Below, one piece after another: positions 23,601 to 29,586 of a stretch of DNA of 64,000 bases. Location of the stretch: NCBI GenBank assembly GCA_029237695.1, contig CM055271.1:79991488-80055487 (forward strand), written 5' to 3'. Origin of the DNA: Conchocele bisecta (taxonomy: Eukaryota > Mollusca > Bivalvia > Lucinida > Thyasiridae). The notes beneath the pieces are model-generated. The model saw only the letters and a list, made by a program, of their open reading frames with translations, searched no databases and was not told where the DNA came from. Position numbers and translations under genes: made by a program. Numbering within the stretch: the first letter of the stretch is position 1; each line of letters begins with the position of its first letter.

Positions 23601-25035
23601 TACCCAAACATATGGAATTCGGAGACAAAAATTAAACATAGAATTTGAGGACGAATTTCAATTTGGCGGGAGAAGAATGTCACAGTACGCAACTGACCAT
23701 GGGGATGAAGTGTGTATGATCTGTGCCTTGTTAGCTTGCTCGGTAGAGCCATGGGCATGGTACGGTAAACATGAGGTCCCTGGTTCGATTCCGGGCCGTT
23801 ATTTATCTTTCTCAACTCTATGACACAAGTAAACCGTTTTATTTTAAAGAAATGGCTATCACCGGAATAAATATTATCTTCACAAAATTTTATTCGGGCC
23901 AATAGAAATCAACAGCCAGAACAGAACGTTTGCAGTAATATAATTCTAATTCCAAAATAAATTTTTAATATTTTTTTTATGATCAGGTTTCGAAAATTAA
24001 AATATGCTTTTCTTTTAAAATTATTATCAATATGTTCACCATGTTATTATTGTTAACATGCAATTCACAGTCTCCTTGCAGCTTGAAATTGAAAGACATT
24101 ATGAAAAGTTGTGTTGATCTCAGAAATTGTCATGTCGACTATAGGATCGCGTCGAAATAATGTCAACATAATAGGAAAACGTAATTTGATACCGACGAAA
24201 ACGTAAACAAAACGCAAAATTGATGCTTTGTTTTGCTATATTATACCGTAGACCACACATTATCATTTGCTTTTATATGAAAATAAATATATTGTCAGCA
24301 TGGTGGTGTCTATTAATTTGTTCTTGATATTCGGAACGGCAGTGAGTGAGTGACGACATTTTGTTTTGTCCAAGAAATTGTCAAGGTCAATGTTTCACTG
24401 TTTGTCTCGCAATAACCCGCCGATTTATATTTGCGCACCAAAAAAAACAGATCACAAATACCGCTGACTTTCTAGTCACTTTGAATTAGATAGATGGGAT
24501 AAAATTTTGGATTGGAACACGGATACGTTTGTCAACTATTTAGATTTTATTGCCGCATTGGTTAAGCAGAGCTGTCCGCTGGATTTACCGCAGAGCGCAG
24601 CGTAAAGCGGTCATTCTTTCGCAGTTTACAGACAAAAAGGAGCGTAAATTGCAATTAAAAGCGGAGCGCAGCGCTAACTGCGCTATAAGTATTGCAATTC
24701 CGCAACCAACTCTTTGGACCGCAGTCACATGATTGCAGTCCGATTGCGGTCCAATTGCAATTAATGGGAACGCGAATTGCAATCTTGCGCTCCAGGAATT
24801 GCAATTCGCCTGGTAAGAGAACCGCAGGCCACTCTGTATCAGTCAGTATGTATTCGGTCAATACCGGGCAGGTTACCTGATAAACAACGTGGACATGGTT
24901 TGTATATGTACCTTGGTCGTTCAGGAATAGGTCCATGTATTCTCGTAGTGACTTGGTCTGGTCTGAACCGAACCATCTCCACAGCTTGTAATACGACAAT
25001 GCACAGGCGTTAGGATTCCTAACCAGATACACGAT
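2593..25035 (-). CDS. Cytosolic sulfotransferase, C-terminal two thirds (four exons joined)
   Basis: Sulfotransferases of this family move a sulfonate group from PAPS to hydroxyl or amine groups of small molecules in the cytosol. Four minus-strand exons join without any frame conflict: 25035-24912 (phase 0 in, 1 out), 13025-12931 (1 in, 0 out), 7906-7723 (0 in, 1 out), 2693-2593 (1 in, TAA stop). Each has AG before it and GT after it. In order they carry the PAP-binding RNP..xxLSYY segment, the WW.HVLQYWEHR..NVLFLRFEDL segment, the KIAEFVGK...IDEHTD...N..VNY segment and a C-terminal GWK segment, which is the usual order for the family. The key Arg and Ser of the RNP/S motif are present, but the usual Asp-Val between them is replaced (NPNACALS). 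The exon that should precede 25035 (SPR.IKTHL region) was not found and may lie in the gap. Introns total about 22 kb and are full of repeats. Confidence 0.88.
2696..3327. repeat. 52-bp minisatellite made from a splice acceptor plus exon start
   Basis: About 12 copies of a unit with forward-strand core CCCAACCGTCAATGGAACCT, then TAAACAAACGGACATTCTAG. The spacing of CCCAAC is 52-53 bp (2729, 2781, 2833, 2885, 2945, 2997, 3050, 3102, 3154, 3206, 3262, 3314), with one 8-bp poly-A insertion near 2910. On the minus strand each unit reads TTTGTTTACAG then GTTCCATTGACGGTTG. That is the acceptor and first codons of the sulfotransferase terminal exon that ends the array. Confidence 0.85.
3328..3660. 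repeat. Dispersed repeat fragment (same family as 2137-2560)
   Basis: It contains the AAATTAAACTTTTGTTTTC core, the shared AGTTAGATCATTTCCAAGCT string and a MITE-like A+T-rich tail. No coding potential is visible. Confidence 0.45.
3800..4221. mobile_element. MITE with GATCACGTGGTTACAACAAC termini, copy 1
   Basis: The left end TGATCACGTGGTTACAACAA and the right end TTGTTGTTGTAACCACGTGATCA are inverted repeats. The interior includes a small palindrome (ATCGAGTTCCGTGTC, inverted near 4005-4030). Other copies are at 7069-7473 and 55470-56113, with a partial one at 53975. The family is non-coding. An ORF at 3914-4132 is a reading through this element and is not a gene. Confidence 0.75.
4222..5035. 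repeat. Repeat of the 'ttgaccttgacattgggc' family, about five internal units
   Basis: Units share TGACCTTGACATTGGGC, ATGGTGATCAATGTG, TTCAAGTTGATATC and CACAGAGATATAGCAATTTG. The same family builds the 13.5-16.7 kb array and the 19.5-21.5 and 46.4-47.5 kb segments. It ends near CTCCCCGAATTTTTTTTCCGG. Confidence 0.65.
5195..5305. repeat. Palindromic element with GATATCAAGTTTAT arms, copy 1
   Basis: Left arm TTTTGATATCAAGTTTATC and right arm ATAAACTTGATATCAAAA enclose ACGCGTAGGAATTCC. Related copies are at 17028-17160 and 40480-40612. It is probably a small fold-back transposon remnant. Confidence 0.6.
5400..5700. repeat. Interspersed repeat ('gtaacccggatgtttgt' family)
   Basis: Segments such as ATCAATGGAAAGTCA, CACTTCG.TGTAACCC and ATATGTTATCAGTCAGTAT recur at 17220-17300, 24835-24900, 28765-28865 and, inverted, 40200-40330. 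The right part (TGTGGCTGTGACTGGGGA) is one end of the GGCTGTGACTG MITE family. Confidence 0.5.
5875..6236. repeat. Fold-back made of ~20-bp units (AACAATTCGTTCCC)
   Basis: The left arm has about eight degenerate units of AACAATTCGTTCCCTCGAAT; the right arm has the same unit inverted (GGGAACGAATTGTTA). The arms meet at 6067-6075 (CCCACGTGGG). A single strand could fold into a hairpin of about 175 bp per arm. Confidence 0.75.
6400..7068. other. Gene-free stretch
   Basis: AT-rich sequence. The start (CATTAATTTCCATTG) and middle show no ORF, exon-like block or tandem repeat that I can support. Confidence 0.35.
7069..7473. mobile_element. MITE with GATCACGTGGTTACAACAAC termini, copy 2
   Basis: Left end GGTCACGTGGTTATAACAAC, right end TTGTTGTAACCACGTGATCA. 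It shares GGCTGAAAGTGTT and CACCCACTCCAAAGTAAGTA with copy 1. The sequence after the right end in other copies (ACACCTTGG) is separated here by an inserted hAT-like element at 7479-7690. Confidence 0.72.
7479..7690. mobile_element. Small hAT-like element nested at the end of a MITE
   Basis: The termini CAGGGGCGTAG and CTACGCGCCTG are inverted repeats of the CAGGGGCG type common in hAT transposons. Internal GC-rich palindromes (GCAGGCCCGGGCCTGC, GGGGACATGCCCCCC) are typical of such repeats. It separates CATACA from TACACCTTGG, which are contiguous in the other copies of the flanking MITE. No transposase is present. Confidence 0.5.
7723..7906 (-). CDS. Sulfotransferase penultimate exon (184 nt)
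   Basis: Acceptor ATTTTAAAG, donor ATG/GTTTGT. It encodes 61 residues plus one base (phase 0 in, 1 out). The segment TIQKIAEFVGKTLTEDELNK then IDEHTDIDNMKGNAAVNY matches the C-terminal part of animal sulfotransferases (KIAEFLG... and NPxxNY regions). An intact paralogue of exactly the same length lies at 51974-52157. Confidence 0.9.
8103..8611. mobile_element. TTAA-flanked MITE (piggyBac-like), copy 1
   Basis: Inverted termini AGGTACATGCCCACTCAGTA and CTGAGTGGGCATGTACCT are bounded on both sides by TTAA. It is about 0.5 kb and non-coding. TTAA duplication is the signature of piggyBac-type transposition. Other copies are at 19778-20303 and 21538-22035, with partial ones at 20480-20692, 41970-42060 and 46670-47106. 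Confidence 0.8.
8612..9840. other. Gene-free stretch
   Basis: No exon or RNA gene recognised. Short ORFs on both strands around 9410-9611 lie opposite each other, with no recognisable protein. A low-complexity GAGAGAGA is at 9376. Confidence 0.35.
9845..10660. repeat. Dispersed repeat rich in 'gaaaacgat' and 'ttcgtttgt'
   Basis: Blocks such as GAAAACGAAGTGAAAA and TTATAAAAGCGAAAGCCG...GGAACAAGT are shared with 30980-31100, 52280-52480 and 59340-59570. It is probably a degenerate non-autonomous transposon. The lower part (10017-10130) resembles 41220-41760 (GAATCGCGAGACAGTCGCC). Confidence 0.5.
10672..10888. mobile_element. TA-flanked pogo/mariner-like MITE, copy 1
   Basis: The terminus TACAGTGGAAACTCTCTAAA is followed by CCGGACACCCTG and its inverse, so the left end is a hairpin of about 68 bp. 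The right outer end is AGAGACGTTCTACTGTA. TA flanks and the CAGTG..CCTC..TAAACCGGAC terminus fit Tc1/mariner-pogo elements. Copies are at 32660, 51586 and 57059. Confidence 0.65.
10980..11655. repeat. Sequence paralogous to 51760-51965
   Basis: Shared strings in the same order include GAGGCTATG, CACACATGT.GATTATAT, TAAGCACA.(CC)ATACA.TGAAGCTG and CTGTGAAAG.CCAT. At 51.8 kb this sequence lies directly 3' of the duplicated sulfotransferase exon. Here it lies in the intron between exons 12931 and 7906, without a recognisable exon copy beside it. Confidence 0.55.
11656..12100. other. Gene-free intronic stretch
   Basis: It lies within the sulfotransferase intron between exons 13025-12931 and 7906-7723. 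A short inverted repeat (ATGTTAAAAACTTC near 11745, GAAGTTTTTAACATAAATTT near 11785) is the only structure seen. Confidence 0.35.
12101..12335. mobile_element. GGCTGTGACTG MITE, copy 1
   Basis: Left terminus GGCTGTGACTGAGAAAATAG and right terminus CATTTCACCAGTCACAGCC are inverted repeats. The interior holds GATC(A/T)...CAGGCTGATCTGGAT. Further copies are at 12707-12917 and 28399-28627, with single ends near 5600 and 52622. Confidence 0.65.
12398..12690. mobile_element. Inverted-repeat element with ACGCCATGTGATTTTGTA arms, copy 1
   Basis: Left GAGACACGCCATGTGATTTT and right AAAATCATATGGCGTGTTTC are inverted. The arms meet near TTCAGAGTACATGCGGAA / TTCCGCATGTACTCTG (12508-12555). The same element recurs at 27868-28112. 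Confidence 0.7.
12707..12917. mobile_element. GGCTGTGACTG MITE, copy 2
   Basis: The left end is GGCTGTGACTGGAGAAATTG and the right end is CACTTTCTTCAGTCACAACC. It ends 14 bp from the donor of exon 13025-12931. Confidence 0.6.
12931..13025 (-). CDS. Sulfotransferase exon (95 nt)
   Basis: Acceptor TTTTCCAG, donor GTGCAG/GTACAC. The first two bases complete the Ala codon begun in exon 25035-24912. The 31 codons encode STCPWWLHVLQYWEHRNDDN then VLFLRFEDLVQ. This corresponds to the W..H...W...R...NVLFL.YEDL block conserved in sulfotransferases, and phases fit both neighbours. Confidence 0.92.
13027..13436. repeat. ~60-bp minisatellite abutting a splice acceptor
   Basis: Seven units of GTGTATTCATGTCATAATAC, TTTCAGACGAGGATTGTATT, AACACTTGAT. 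ATTCATG occurs at 13038, 13098, 13158, 13218, 13273, 13318 and 13374. The first unit runs straight into the CTGG (minus-strand CCAG) acceptor of exon 13025-12931, so the array is the intron sequence upstream of that acceptor. Confidence 0.8.
13487..16675. repeat. 3.2-kb complex tandem array
   Basis: About ten degenerate units alternate a block (TTTGACCTTGACATTGGGCA, GGGGCCGCACGGGAGGGGG, AATATAGATGATGATAAACA, GGTAATGGGCAAAGCAG) with runs of AAAAACTTAACC / AAAAACTTTAACC. Three units end with CCGGACACACGTA-type tails and GCTTTCCGCAAG.GGGCGC (near 14990, 15390 and 15770), and the last one (16600-16670) has (ACGT)n. It lies in a sulfotransferase intron. ORFs here are readings of repeats. Confidence 0.85.
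17028..17160. repeat. Palindromic element with GATATCAAGTTTAT arms, copy 2
   Basis: TTTGCTATCAAGTTTATTAG and ATGATAAACTTGATATCAAA are inverted around ACGCGTAGGAATTCC / GGGATTCCTACCGTTTC. It is related to 5195-5305. Confidence 0.6.
17215..17530. repeat. Interspersed repeat with TGCGGTCATTCTTT units
   Basis: The left part (17215-17300) belongs to the GTAACCCGGATGTTTGT family. It is followed by GGAATTGCA palindromic strings and four units of TGCGGTCATTCTTTCGCG (17415-17520). A related block lies at 24550-24830, just 3' of the sulfotransferase exon 25035-24912. Confidence 0.55.
17531..18101. other. Gene-free stretch
   Basis: It contains (TATACGATAT)-like palindromic AT repeats near 17590-17660, and CACCACCAC and poly-C tracts at 18013-18063. 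Two opposite short ORFs overlap here and neither looks like a protein family. Confidence 0.35.
18102..19395. repeat. 38-bp satellite array, block 1
   Basis: About 33 copies of a unit reading GGTGCGATGGCCGACTGATC then AAGTTCTAAACTAGTCCT, with small indels and higher-order repetition (18365-18540 resembles 18550-18715). The same satellite occurs at 45608-46268, where it is followed by the same flanking sequence. Confidence 0.9.
19778..20303. mobile_element. TTAA-flanked MITE, copy 2
   Basis: TTAA, then CGGTACATGCCCACTCAGTA; the right end is CTGAGTGGGTATGTACCTT with TTAA. Its left half is shared with 46670-47106 in block 2 at the same site, so this insertion predates the block duplication. Confidence 0.78.
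20304..20692. mobile_element. MITE right half with a nested GACGGACGG-tailed insertion
   Basis: 20480-20692 repeats the right half of the TTAA MITE (ATGCCTCATTTGAATATGAA to GGGCATGTACCTTTAA). Before it, GAACGCGGATGCCACC...GGTTTCGAAACCCGGTGGCA (20340-20480) has a purine-rich GGACGGACGG tail, a form common at the ends of bivalve non-autonomous repeats. Confidence 0.5.
20693..21537. repeat. 'ttgaccttgatcttgggc' repeat segments
   Basis: Three units (about 20700-21000, 21050-21230, 21235-21460) carry the TTTGACCTTGA core, an AATGAAAATATGGATGATGA string and a CGCGACAA-type tail. They are matched in block 2 at 47100-47540. No gene is present. Confidence 0.6.
21538..22035. mobile_element. TTAA-flanked MITE, copy 3 (filled site)
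   Basis: TTAA, then AGGTGCAAGCCCACTCAGTA; the right end is TGAGTGGGCATGTACCT, TTAA. The flanks are GTCCAACCCCTTT and CGCTAGCTC. In block 2 (47536-47565) the same flanks join through a single TTAA, so this copy inserted after the duplication. Confidence 0.88.
22036..22740. repeat. Three-unit repeat around GGGAGATAATCCATGAC
   Basis: Units begin near 22160, 22370 and 22540 and share GGGAGATAATCCATGAC, CTACTCATCATAAGGA, CAAGTTTCAGGTGTGTAGCT and AAAAGTTTTACGAGCTAC. It ends with GTGACGGACGGAAGAACGG. The counterpart is 47560-48260. Confidence 0.65.
23123..23197 (+). repeat. tRNA-derived sequence (SINE head or pseudo-tRNA)
   Basis: GCCCGGTTTGCTCAGCAGG...GTAGAGC resembles a D arm with A box, and GGTTCGATTCC is a consensus B box. 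The acceptor stem does not pair well and copies recur inside a repeat block (23723-23803, 49602-49676, 50150-50225). It is therefore a repeat component rather than a functional tRNA gene. Confidence 0.6.
23205..23600. repeat. Fold-back element with PBS-like sequence
   Basis: TGACATTTAGCGCCCAACGT after the tRNA-like head resembles the TGGCGCCCAACG primer-binding site of LTR retroelements. Arms of about 150 bp (AACTCTGCAGAATACTCCCG...ACAGTTAATTGTGA and TCACAATTAACAGC...ACTCTGGGTACGGACGAT) are inverted. It matches 49690-50040. Confidence 0.5.
23723..23803 (+). repeat. tRNA-derived sequence, second copy
   Basis: It carries TTAGCTTGCTCGGTAGAGCC and GGTTCGATTCCGGGCC (a perfect B box). Its setting and downstream CATCTTTCTCAA-like string are the same as for the copy at 23123. 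A functional tRNA is unlikely. Confidence 0.55.
23911..24549. other. Gene-free stretch
   Basis: AT-rich intronic sequence on the sulfotransferase map. No exon-like block, repeat array or RNA gene is seen. Confidence 0.35.
24550..24905. repeat. Dispersed repeat with GAATTGCAATT palindromes
   Basis: It includes AAAGCGGTCATTCTTTCGCA, repeated GCAATTGCA strings and the CAGTATGTATTCGGTCAATA end. It is related to 17215-17530 and ends directly at the donor of exon 25035-24912. Confidence 0.5.
24912..25035 (-). CDS. Sulfotransferase exon with RNP...LSYY motif (124 nt)
   Basis: Acceptor CCACTACAG, donor CCAAG/GTACAT. It encodes IVYLVRNPNACALSYYKLWR then WFGSDQTKSLREYMDLFLNDQ plus one base. This is the PAP-binding segment of sulfotransferases (family form KIIYV.RNPKDVAVSYYHF): the Arg and Ser contacts are kept, while Asp-Val is replaced by Ala-Cys. 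Phase 0 in, 1 out, matching the next exon. Confidence 0.93.
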
Positions 25036-25084
25036 CTGTAGTGGATACAAGAACTACAGTGGATACTTTCACAAATTACAGTAT

Positions 25085-25235
25085 TACATAAAGGATATTC
25101 AATCGAACATTTTCAATAGCGGGAAATAATACACAAGTGTGCGTCGGCTTCCGCGTAAGCAGCAAGTGCACGGGCGCCGACTGGCACGACCGTATTATTT
25201 CCGCTATTCAAACATATACGATGGAATATCCTATG
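25085..25235. repeat. Palindromic element (AATAATACACAAGTGTGCGTC)
   Basis: ATCGAACATTTTCAATAGCGGGAAATAATACAC.. is inverted around GCAAGTGCACGGGCGCC (ATTATTTCCGCTATTCAAAC). It is related to 31925-32110. No coding content. Confidence 0.55.
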
Positions 25236-25767
25236 TATTACACTTCCACGGCGGAGATGTATTCATGATTTCAAACGTGACGTCATGTAAACATTTTGAA
25301 ATCAAAATTACGCAGCGGTTTCTATGAACTACATACATTTGAGTGCATGTTTTGAATGTGTTCAATTACATTAACATTGCAGATTAGTCGAGACGCTCCC
25401 CAAGTTTTTTCAATAACTGTAATTAAAAATAAACATATTGCATGGTAGCTCGTGGCTTTCAAGAAAGCACACGCGTACTTACGGGTGTTCTATTGTAAAT
25501 AGTTGATTTACGGATTTTCTCTCACAGCGAAACCCGTACAAATAACTCGCACGAGTGTAATAAATATGTGTACAGCGTAGACTTGTTCCCGTTGTGAAAT
25601 AATACGCCAGGTTTTATCATGTACATCTTGTAAATTTGAAAGCTTCATTTCGTTATGTTGAATGTTGAACAACAACTAGAGAAAAGATGGCTTCCATGGG
25701 AAAATTATTTCCCAGTTATATTATTTTTGGCAATTTACTAGTTCTACATTAAAGATATAGAAAATAG

Positions 25768-25889
25768 TAGGTTAGTGCCGTGAATGGGGAAAATATCTGG
25801 AAAGGCTTAAGAAACAGGATGGGCGAGGCTCCGCCGTTTCCGTGCCACGCTAGCTATTTTTTCCCATTCACGGCACTAACCTACTGTTC
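25768..25889. repeat. Palindrome with TAGTGCCGTGAATGG arms, copy 1
   Basis: AGTAGGTTAGTGCCGTGAAT and ATTCACGGCACTAACCTACT bound a region of about 120 bp containing GGGCGAGGCTCCGCCG. The second copy is 52741-52871. Confidence 0.7.
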
Positions 25890-26378
25890 TATTTAACCCC
25901 AACAAATGCGTCCTCAAAATCGGAGAATCGACTAGCATGACAACTGCAAATATTCATACGCAGTAATTAGGTCGTATTGACAGGATATCAATATAATAAT
26001 GTTAGGATATGCCGTGATATGCACGGGATAATACAGTTTACTAAATGTTGACCTACATGTACATGCAATATATAGGTTTGGGTATGCACTTCGGTTGCTC
26101 ACAATTTTTGAATGGATCAAAGTGTAGCCGTAGATAACATTTTTGCATATTGTTGTAGAAAAAGGATCATATTCACCTCGATTTCCTGTAGTTTTCTCTT
26201 GTTTCGTTGAGAACCTTCAACACATATATTGGACCACCGATATGTTGTTCAAGTGCTCGTGTTAACTGTTTAGACCATTGCTAAGTTCCGCACTTAGTGC
26301 TCTATTTAATTTGGCCACCAATATCTTGGTTACGTCTTCGTGCTACACTTTAGATCATATGTATATTTCTAACATACT

Positions 26379-27586
26379 GTCTGCCAGTGTTCCACGTTTT
26401 ACTGCCGACGAACTTTTAGCAGACACATTACATCTTAAAACTATTTAAATGTAAGTATTGTTTAACTAATAACAAAAAAAAACAACCTCCCCAAAATGTT
26501 TGGTTTGATGAAATTCCATCAAATATTGATTTAAAAGCGAAAAAAAAACTGAACCTGTCTAGATAGCTTGTAAACGATATAAATAAGAAAACAAAAGTTA
26601 TAATTTGAAAATCGGTCCACAAATAACTTGAAGAAATTATTTAAAAAAAGTATATTTTAGCCCCCATGTTAAATTCCCATAGGAAAATGGGATAAATTTG
26701 ATGGAATTTCTTCAAATATTTGGTTTTTCGGGAAGGTGACTTTTTTGTTATTGATGAAAAACTACTTACATTTATATATTTTTAAGATGTAACGTGCTTA
26801 ATAGCAAAAATGTTAGTCGGCAGCAAAACACGGAACAGACAGTNNNNNNNNNNNNNNNNNNNNNNNNNNNNNNNNNNNNNNNNNNNNNNNNNNNNNNNNN
26901 NNNNNNNNNNNNNNNNNNNNNNNNNNNNNNNNNNNNNNNNNNNNNNNNNNNNNNNNNNNNNNNNNNNNNNNNNNNNNNNNNNNNNNNNNNNNNNNNNNNN
27001 NNNNNNNNNNNNNNNNNNNNNNNNNNNNNNNNNNNNNNNNNNNNNNNNNNNNNNNNNNNNNNNNNNNNNNNNNNNNNNNNNNNNNNNNNNNNNNNNNNNN
27101 NNNNNNNNNNNNNNNNNNNNNNNNNNNNNNNNNNNNNNNNNNNNNNNNNNNNNNNNNNNNNNNNNNNNNNNNNNNNNNNNNNNNNNNNNNNNNNNNNNNN
27201 NNNNNNNNNNNNNNNNNNNNNNNNNNNNNNNNNNNNNNNNNNNNNNNNNNNNNNNNNNNNNNNNNNNNNNNNNNNNNNNNNNNNNNNNNNNNNNNNNNNN
27301 NNNNNNNNNNNNNNNNNNNNNNNNNNNNNNNNNNNNNNNNNNNCCTCACTCCCCACTTCATTTTTGCCCCATGTTAAATTTCCATAGGAAAATTGTTTAT
27401 TCGTAATAAAATAAATATTGTCATCAACTACATTTTTTTTCGGGGCGGGGGGTGGGGGATGGGGGGAGGGTGACTTTTTGTTATTGATGAAAAAGTAATT
27501 ATATTTAGATATTTTTATTTTTTTAGATTTAATATATTTAATAACCAAAAGTCTGTCGGCAGCAAAACGTGGAACAGACAGTAGAG
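26379..27586. mobile_element. Inverted-repeat element spanning the assembly gap
   Basis: Left end TACTGTCTGCCAGTGTTCCA then CGTTTTACTGCCGACGAAC; right end GTCTGTCGGCAGCAAAACGT then GGAACAGACAGTA. A second inverse copy of the right end sits at 26812-26843, just before the gap, so two elements or a nested insertion may be present. A fragment of this family is at 60062-60185. The region 27420-27470 is G-rich. Confidence 0.6.
26844..27343. other. Assembly gap (500 N)
   Basis: Exactly 500 unknown bases, the usual placeholder length. Long ORFs across it are artefacts. The missing sulfotransferase exon upstream of 25035 could lie here. Confidence 0.99.
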
Positions 27587-27867
27587 AGGTACAGAATGAT
27601 CAAAACAAGTATTATACTTATAATTGATCAAGGATACTGTTATCATATAATAAAACAATTCGCTTCGGTCAATATGACCGTCATCATTGCTTGAATAACG
27701 TAGTGTTATTGATGAAGTTACGTTTTATACCGTGCATCGTCAACATGGTGTTACAAAAAGTGAGATAAACAAAAACTATGAAAAATATTTGTATTTTCTT
27801 TCTAGAAAATATAAAATGTGAAGATCGAAAATTGTGTCATTATGTCTGGTTTTCCTGGAGCGTGCCC

Positions 27868-28112
27868 ATATGAGACACGCCATGTGATTTTGTACATTCG
27901 GACATCTGCTTAATTTCATCAAATATGCTTACAAAATATACAATATTTTTCATAAATAAAGTCGAAAGTTGACAAAATGTACGTGAGGAATGTACTCTGA
28001 AAATTTTGTCAACTTTTGACGCCATTTACGTAAAATATTGTAAATTTTGTAACCGTATTTCATGACATTACGCATATGTCCGAAGGTACAAAATCACATG
28101 GCGTGTCTCATA
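27868..28112. mobile_element. Inverted-repeat element with ACGCCATGTGATTTTGTA arms, copy 2
   Basis: GAGACACGCCATGTGATTTT on the left and AAAATCACATGGCGTGTCTC on the right. The arms meet at about 27985-28000. It is the same family as 12398-12690. Confidence 0.72.
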
Positions 28113-28398
28113 TGTTTTGTTAAAACACTGTGTTTCACTGGCTGAATATGCAAAGCTGAGACCATGTAGCTTTAAATTACTGACTGTTTTACACACCACT
28201 TCCACTGTTCGAACAATTCAACATTTACGCTTTGGAAAAGTGAACGCGAATGTGTTAGACGTCCCAATCACAGCTAAGGTTGTATAGAGACGTGCTACGC
28301 TTTGGAAAGTTGTACCAAATATCGCGACATCATCGGCAGAGACCGGATGAATGTGCTTGACTTGATTATCGCCAATCCTGGTATACACCGAGTTGTGG

Positions 28399-28627
28399 CT
28401 GTGACTGGAGAAATGGGGCTTATGTGATTTATGACCAATGTAGCTCCTGGTCAGATAGCACAGGTCTGATGCATGGTAGCAGTCTATATTGCTTGTTAGA
28501 AGCATTACAGGGGTTTCATTGGTGGAATGACGAACAATGCAGATTCTGATCAGTCTGTGCGGATGCATAGGCTGATCTGGATATTCACTGGTCGTAAAAC
28601 CCATAAGCCCCATTTCTCCAGTCGCAG
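28399..28627. mobile_element. GGCTGTGACTG MITE, copy 3
   Basis: GGCTGTGACTGGAGAAATGG on the left and CCATTTCTCCAGTCGCAGCC on the right. The ORF on the minus strand at 28218-28682 reads through it. Confidence 0.7.
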
Positions 28628-29100
28628 CCCCATTTCTGGTCGTATACCGGTGCAAGCGGCCAGCGTTGGCGTAATGGACCAATACCCGTATTTACTGCAC
28701 ACGAACAAGCGCTGACGTGTCTGCGTTTCGTCATGACACTGACGTCATATTGTCGACGTAACGACTAATGGAACGTGGGCAGTTTTAGTTGTAACCCGGA
28801 TGTGCGTATCAAGTCCAGGCAGGATAAAACATGTTGCTATCAGGAGGCCTGTATTAGGTCAATGTATAAATAGCTATGTTTAGTGAAATGCATCATTTCA
28901 TATACAATAGTTGGTGATTAAAATTATGCCGATTACTATACTGAATTTATTACATTATCAGAGCCATTCTTTTGGTTAGAAAATATTATATTTAAATAAA
29001 AAATATACATGTATATGCATGGATTAAAATTTCTCCCTCAAAGTACACTTAACGAGATAAGTGTGCTTAGAGATTTTTGTGAAATCGGCTACAGAATCTG
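28628..29100. repeat. Mixed dispersed repeats 5' of the C1q exon
   Basis: 28765-28865 belongs to the GTAACCCGGATGTGCGT family. 29033-29100 is one terminus (CTCCCTCAAAGTACACTTAA ... GAAATCGGCTACAG) of the family at 53400-53725. No upstream C1q exon could be identified here. Confidence 0.5.
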
Positions 29101-29161
29101 TGTCTCCACAAAGCACAATTTATTTCACATGTCATGCTACTTTCCTTTTCTGTCCGTGTAG

Positions 29162-29586
29162 ATGAGGCGACGTCTCCGGCCGTGGCGTTCAGCGCCCGGA
29201 CGCTGTCGGACTTAACAACAGTGGTGGGCGACATACTCGTGTTTAGAGAGTGCGACCTGAACCTCGGCGACGGGTACGACGTCGGCACGGGCCGCTTCAC
29301 CGTCCCAGTGTCCGGCGTCTACTTGTTCGGCATACAACTGTGTATGCTGTCCAAACGATGGAAGATGTTTCGACTCATGACGGACGATGGGGCGACGCTG
29401 CACACTTCGACGATAGCAACGGGACAACATTCGAATGGAGCAGCGTGCATGGCAGAAACAGCTGTTGTCTCCCTAGTCAAAAGTGAAGTCATTTTCGTCC
29501 AATGTAGCCACACAGGCAACGGCAATATGTACGAGGACTCTAGCTACTCTAATATGTTCAGCGGTGCCTTGATTCAGAAGTTGTAA
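29162..29586 (+). CDS. C1q-domain-containing protein, terminal exon
   Basis: C1q-domain proteins are secreted, trimeric pattern-recognition molecules, and the family is greatly expanded in bivalves. The exon follows a pyrimidine-rich acceptor (TTCCTTTTCTGTCCGTGTAG) in phase 1 and ends with TAA at 29584. It encodes about 141 residues covering nearly a whole globular C1q domain: AVAFSAR at the start, the YDVGTGRFTVPVSGVYLFGI strand region in the middle, and SGALIQKL at the end. GC content is far higher than in the surrounding sequence, as expected of coding sequence. In-frame sequence before the AG gives an open start at 29134, but the splice acceptor and absence of a signal peptide argue that earlier exons exist upstream; they were not found. 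No frame damage is seen. Confidence 0.87.

Larger units (their letters stand above)
18102..23910. repeat. Large paralogous repeat block 1 (direct copy at 45.6-50.3 kb)
   Basis: In order: 38-bp satellite; GCATGCCATAATAACTAGAT; TTGACCTTGACATTGGGC segments; TTAA MITE; GATCTTGGGCATGTGGGTCG; GTCCAACCCCTTTTTAA; GCTAGCTC; three units around GGGAGATAATCCATGAC; a GACGGACGG tail; TAATCTCTTGTTTCTC; a tRNA-like sequence; and a fold-back. The same order and orientation recur at 45608-50330. ORFs in it (for example 21174-21530 and 23009-23356) are repeat readings. Confidence 0.75.

Noticed and set aside
26772..27548. ORFs of 182-258 codons
   Set aside because: They run through the 500-base gap of unknown sequence.
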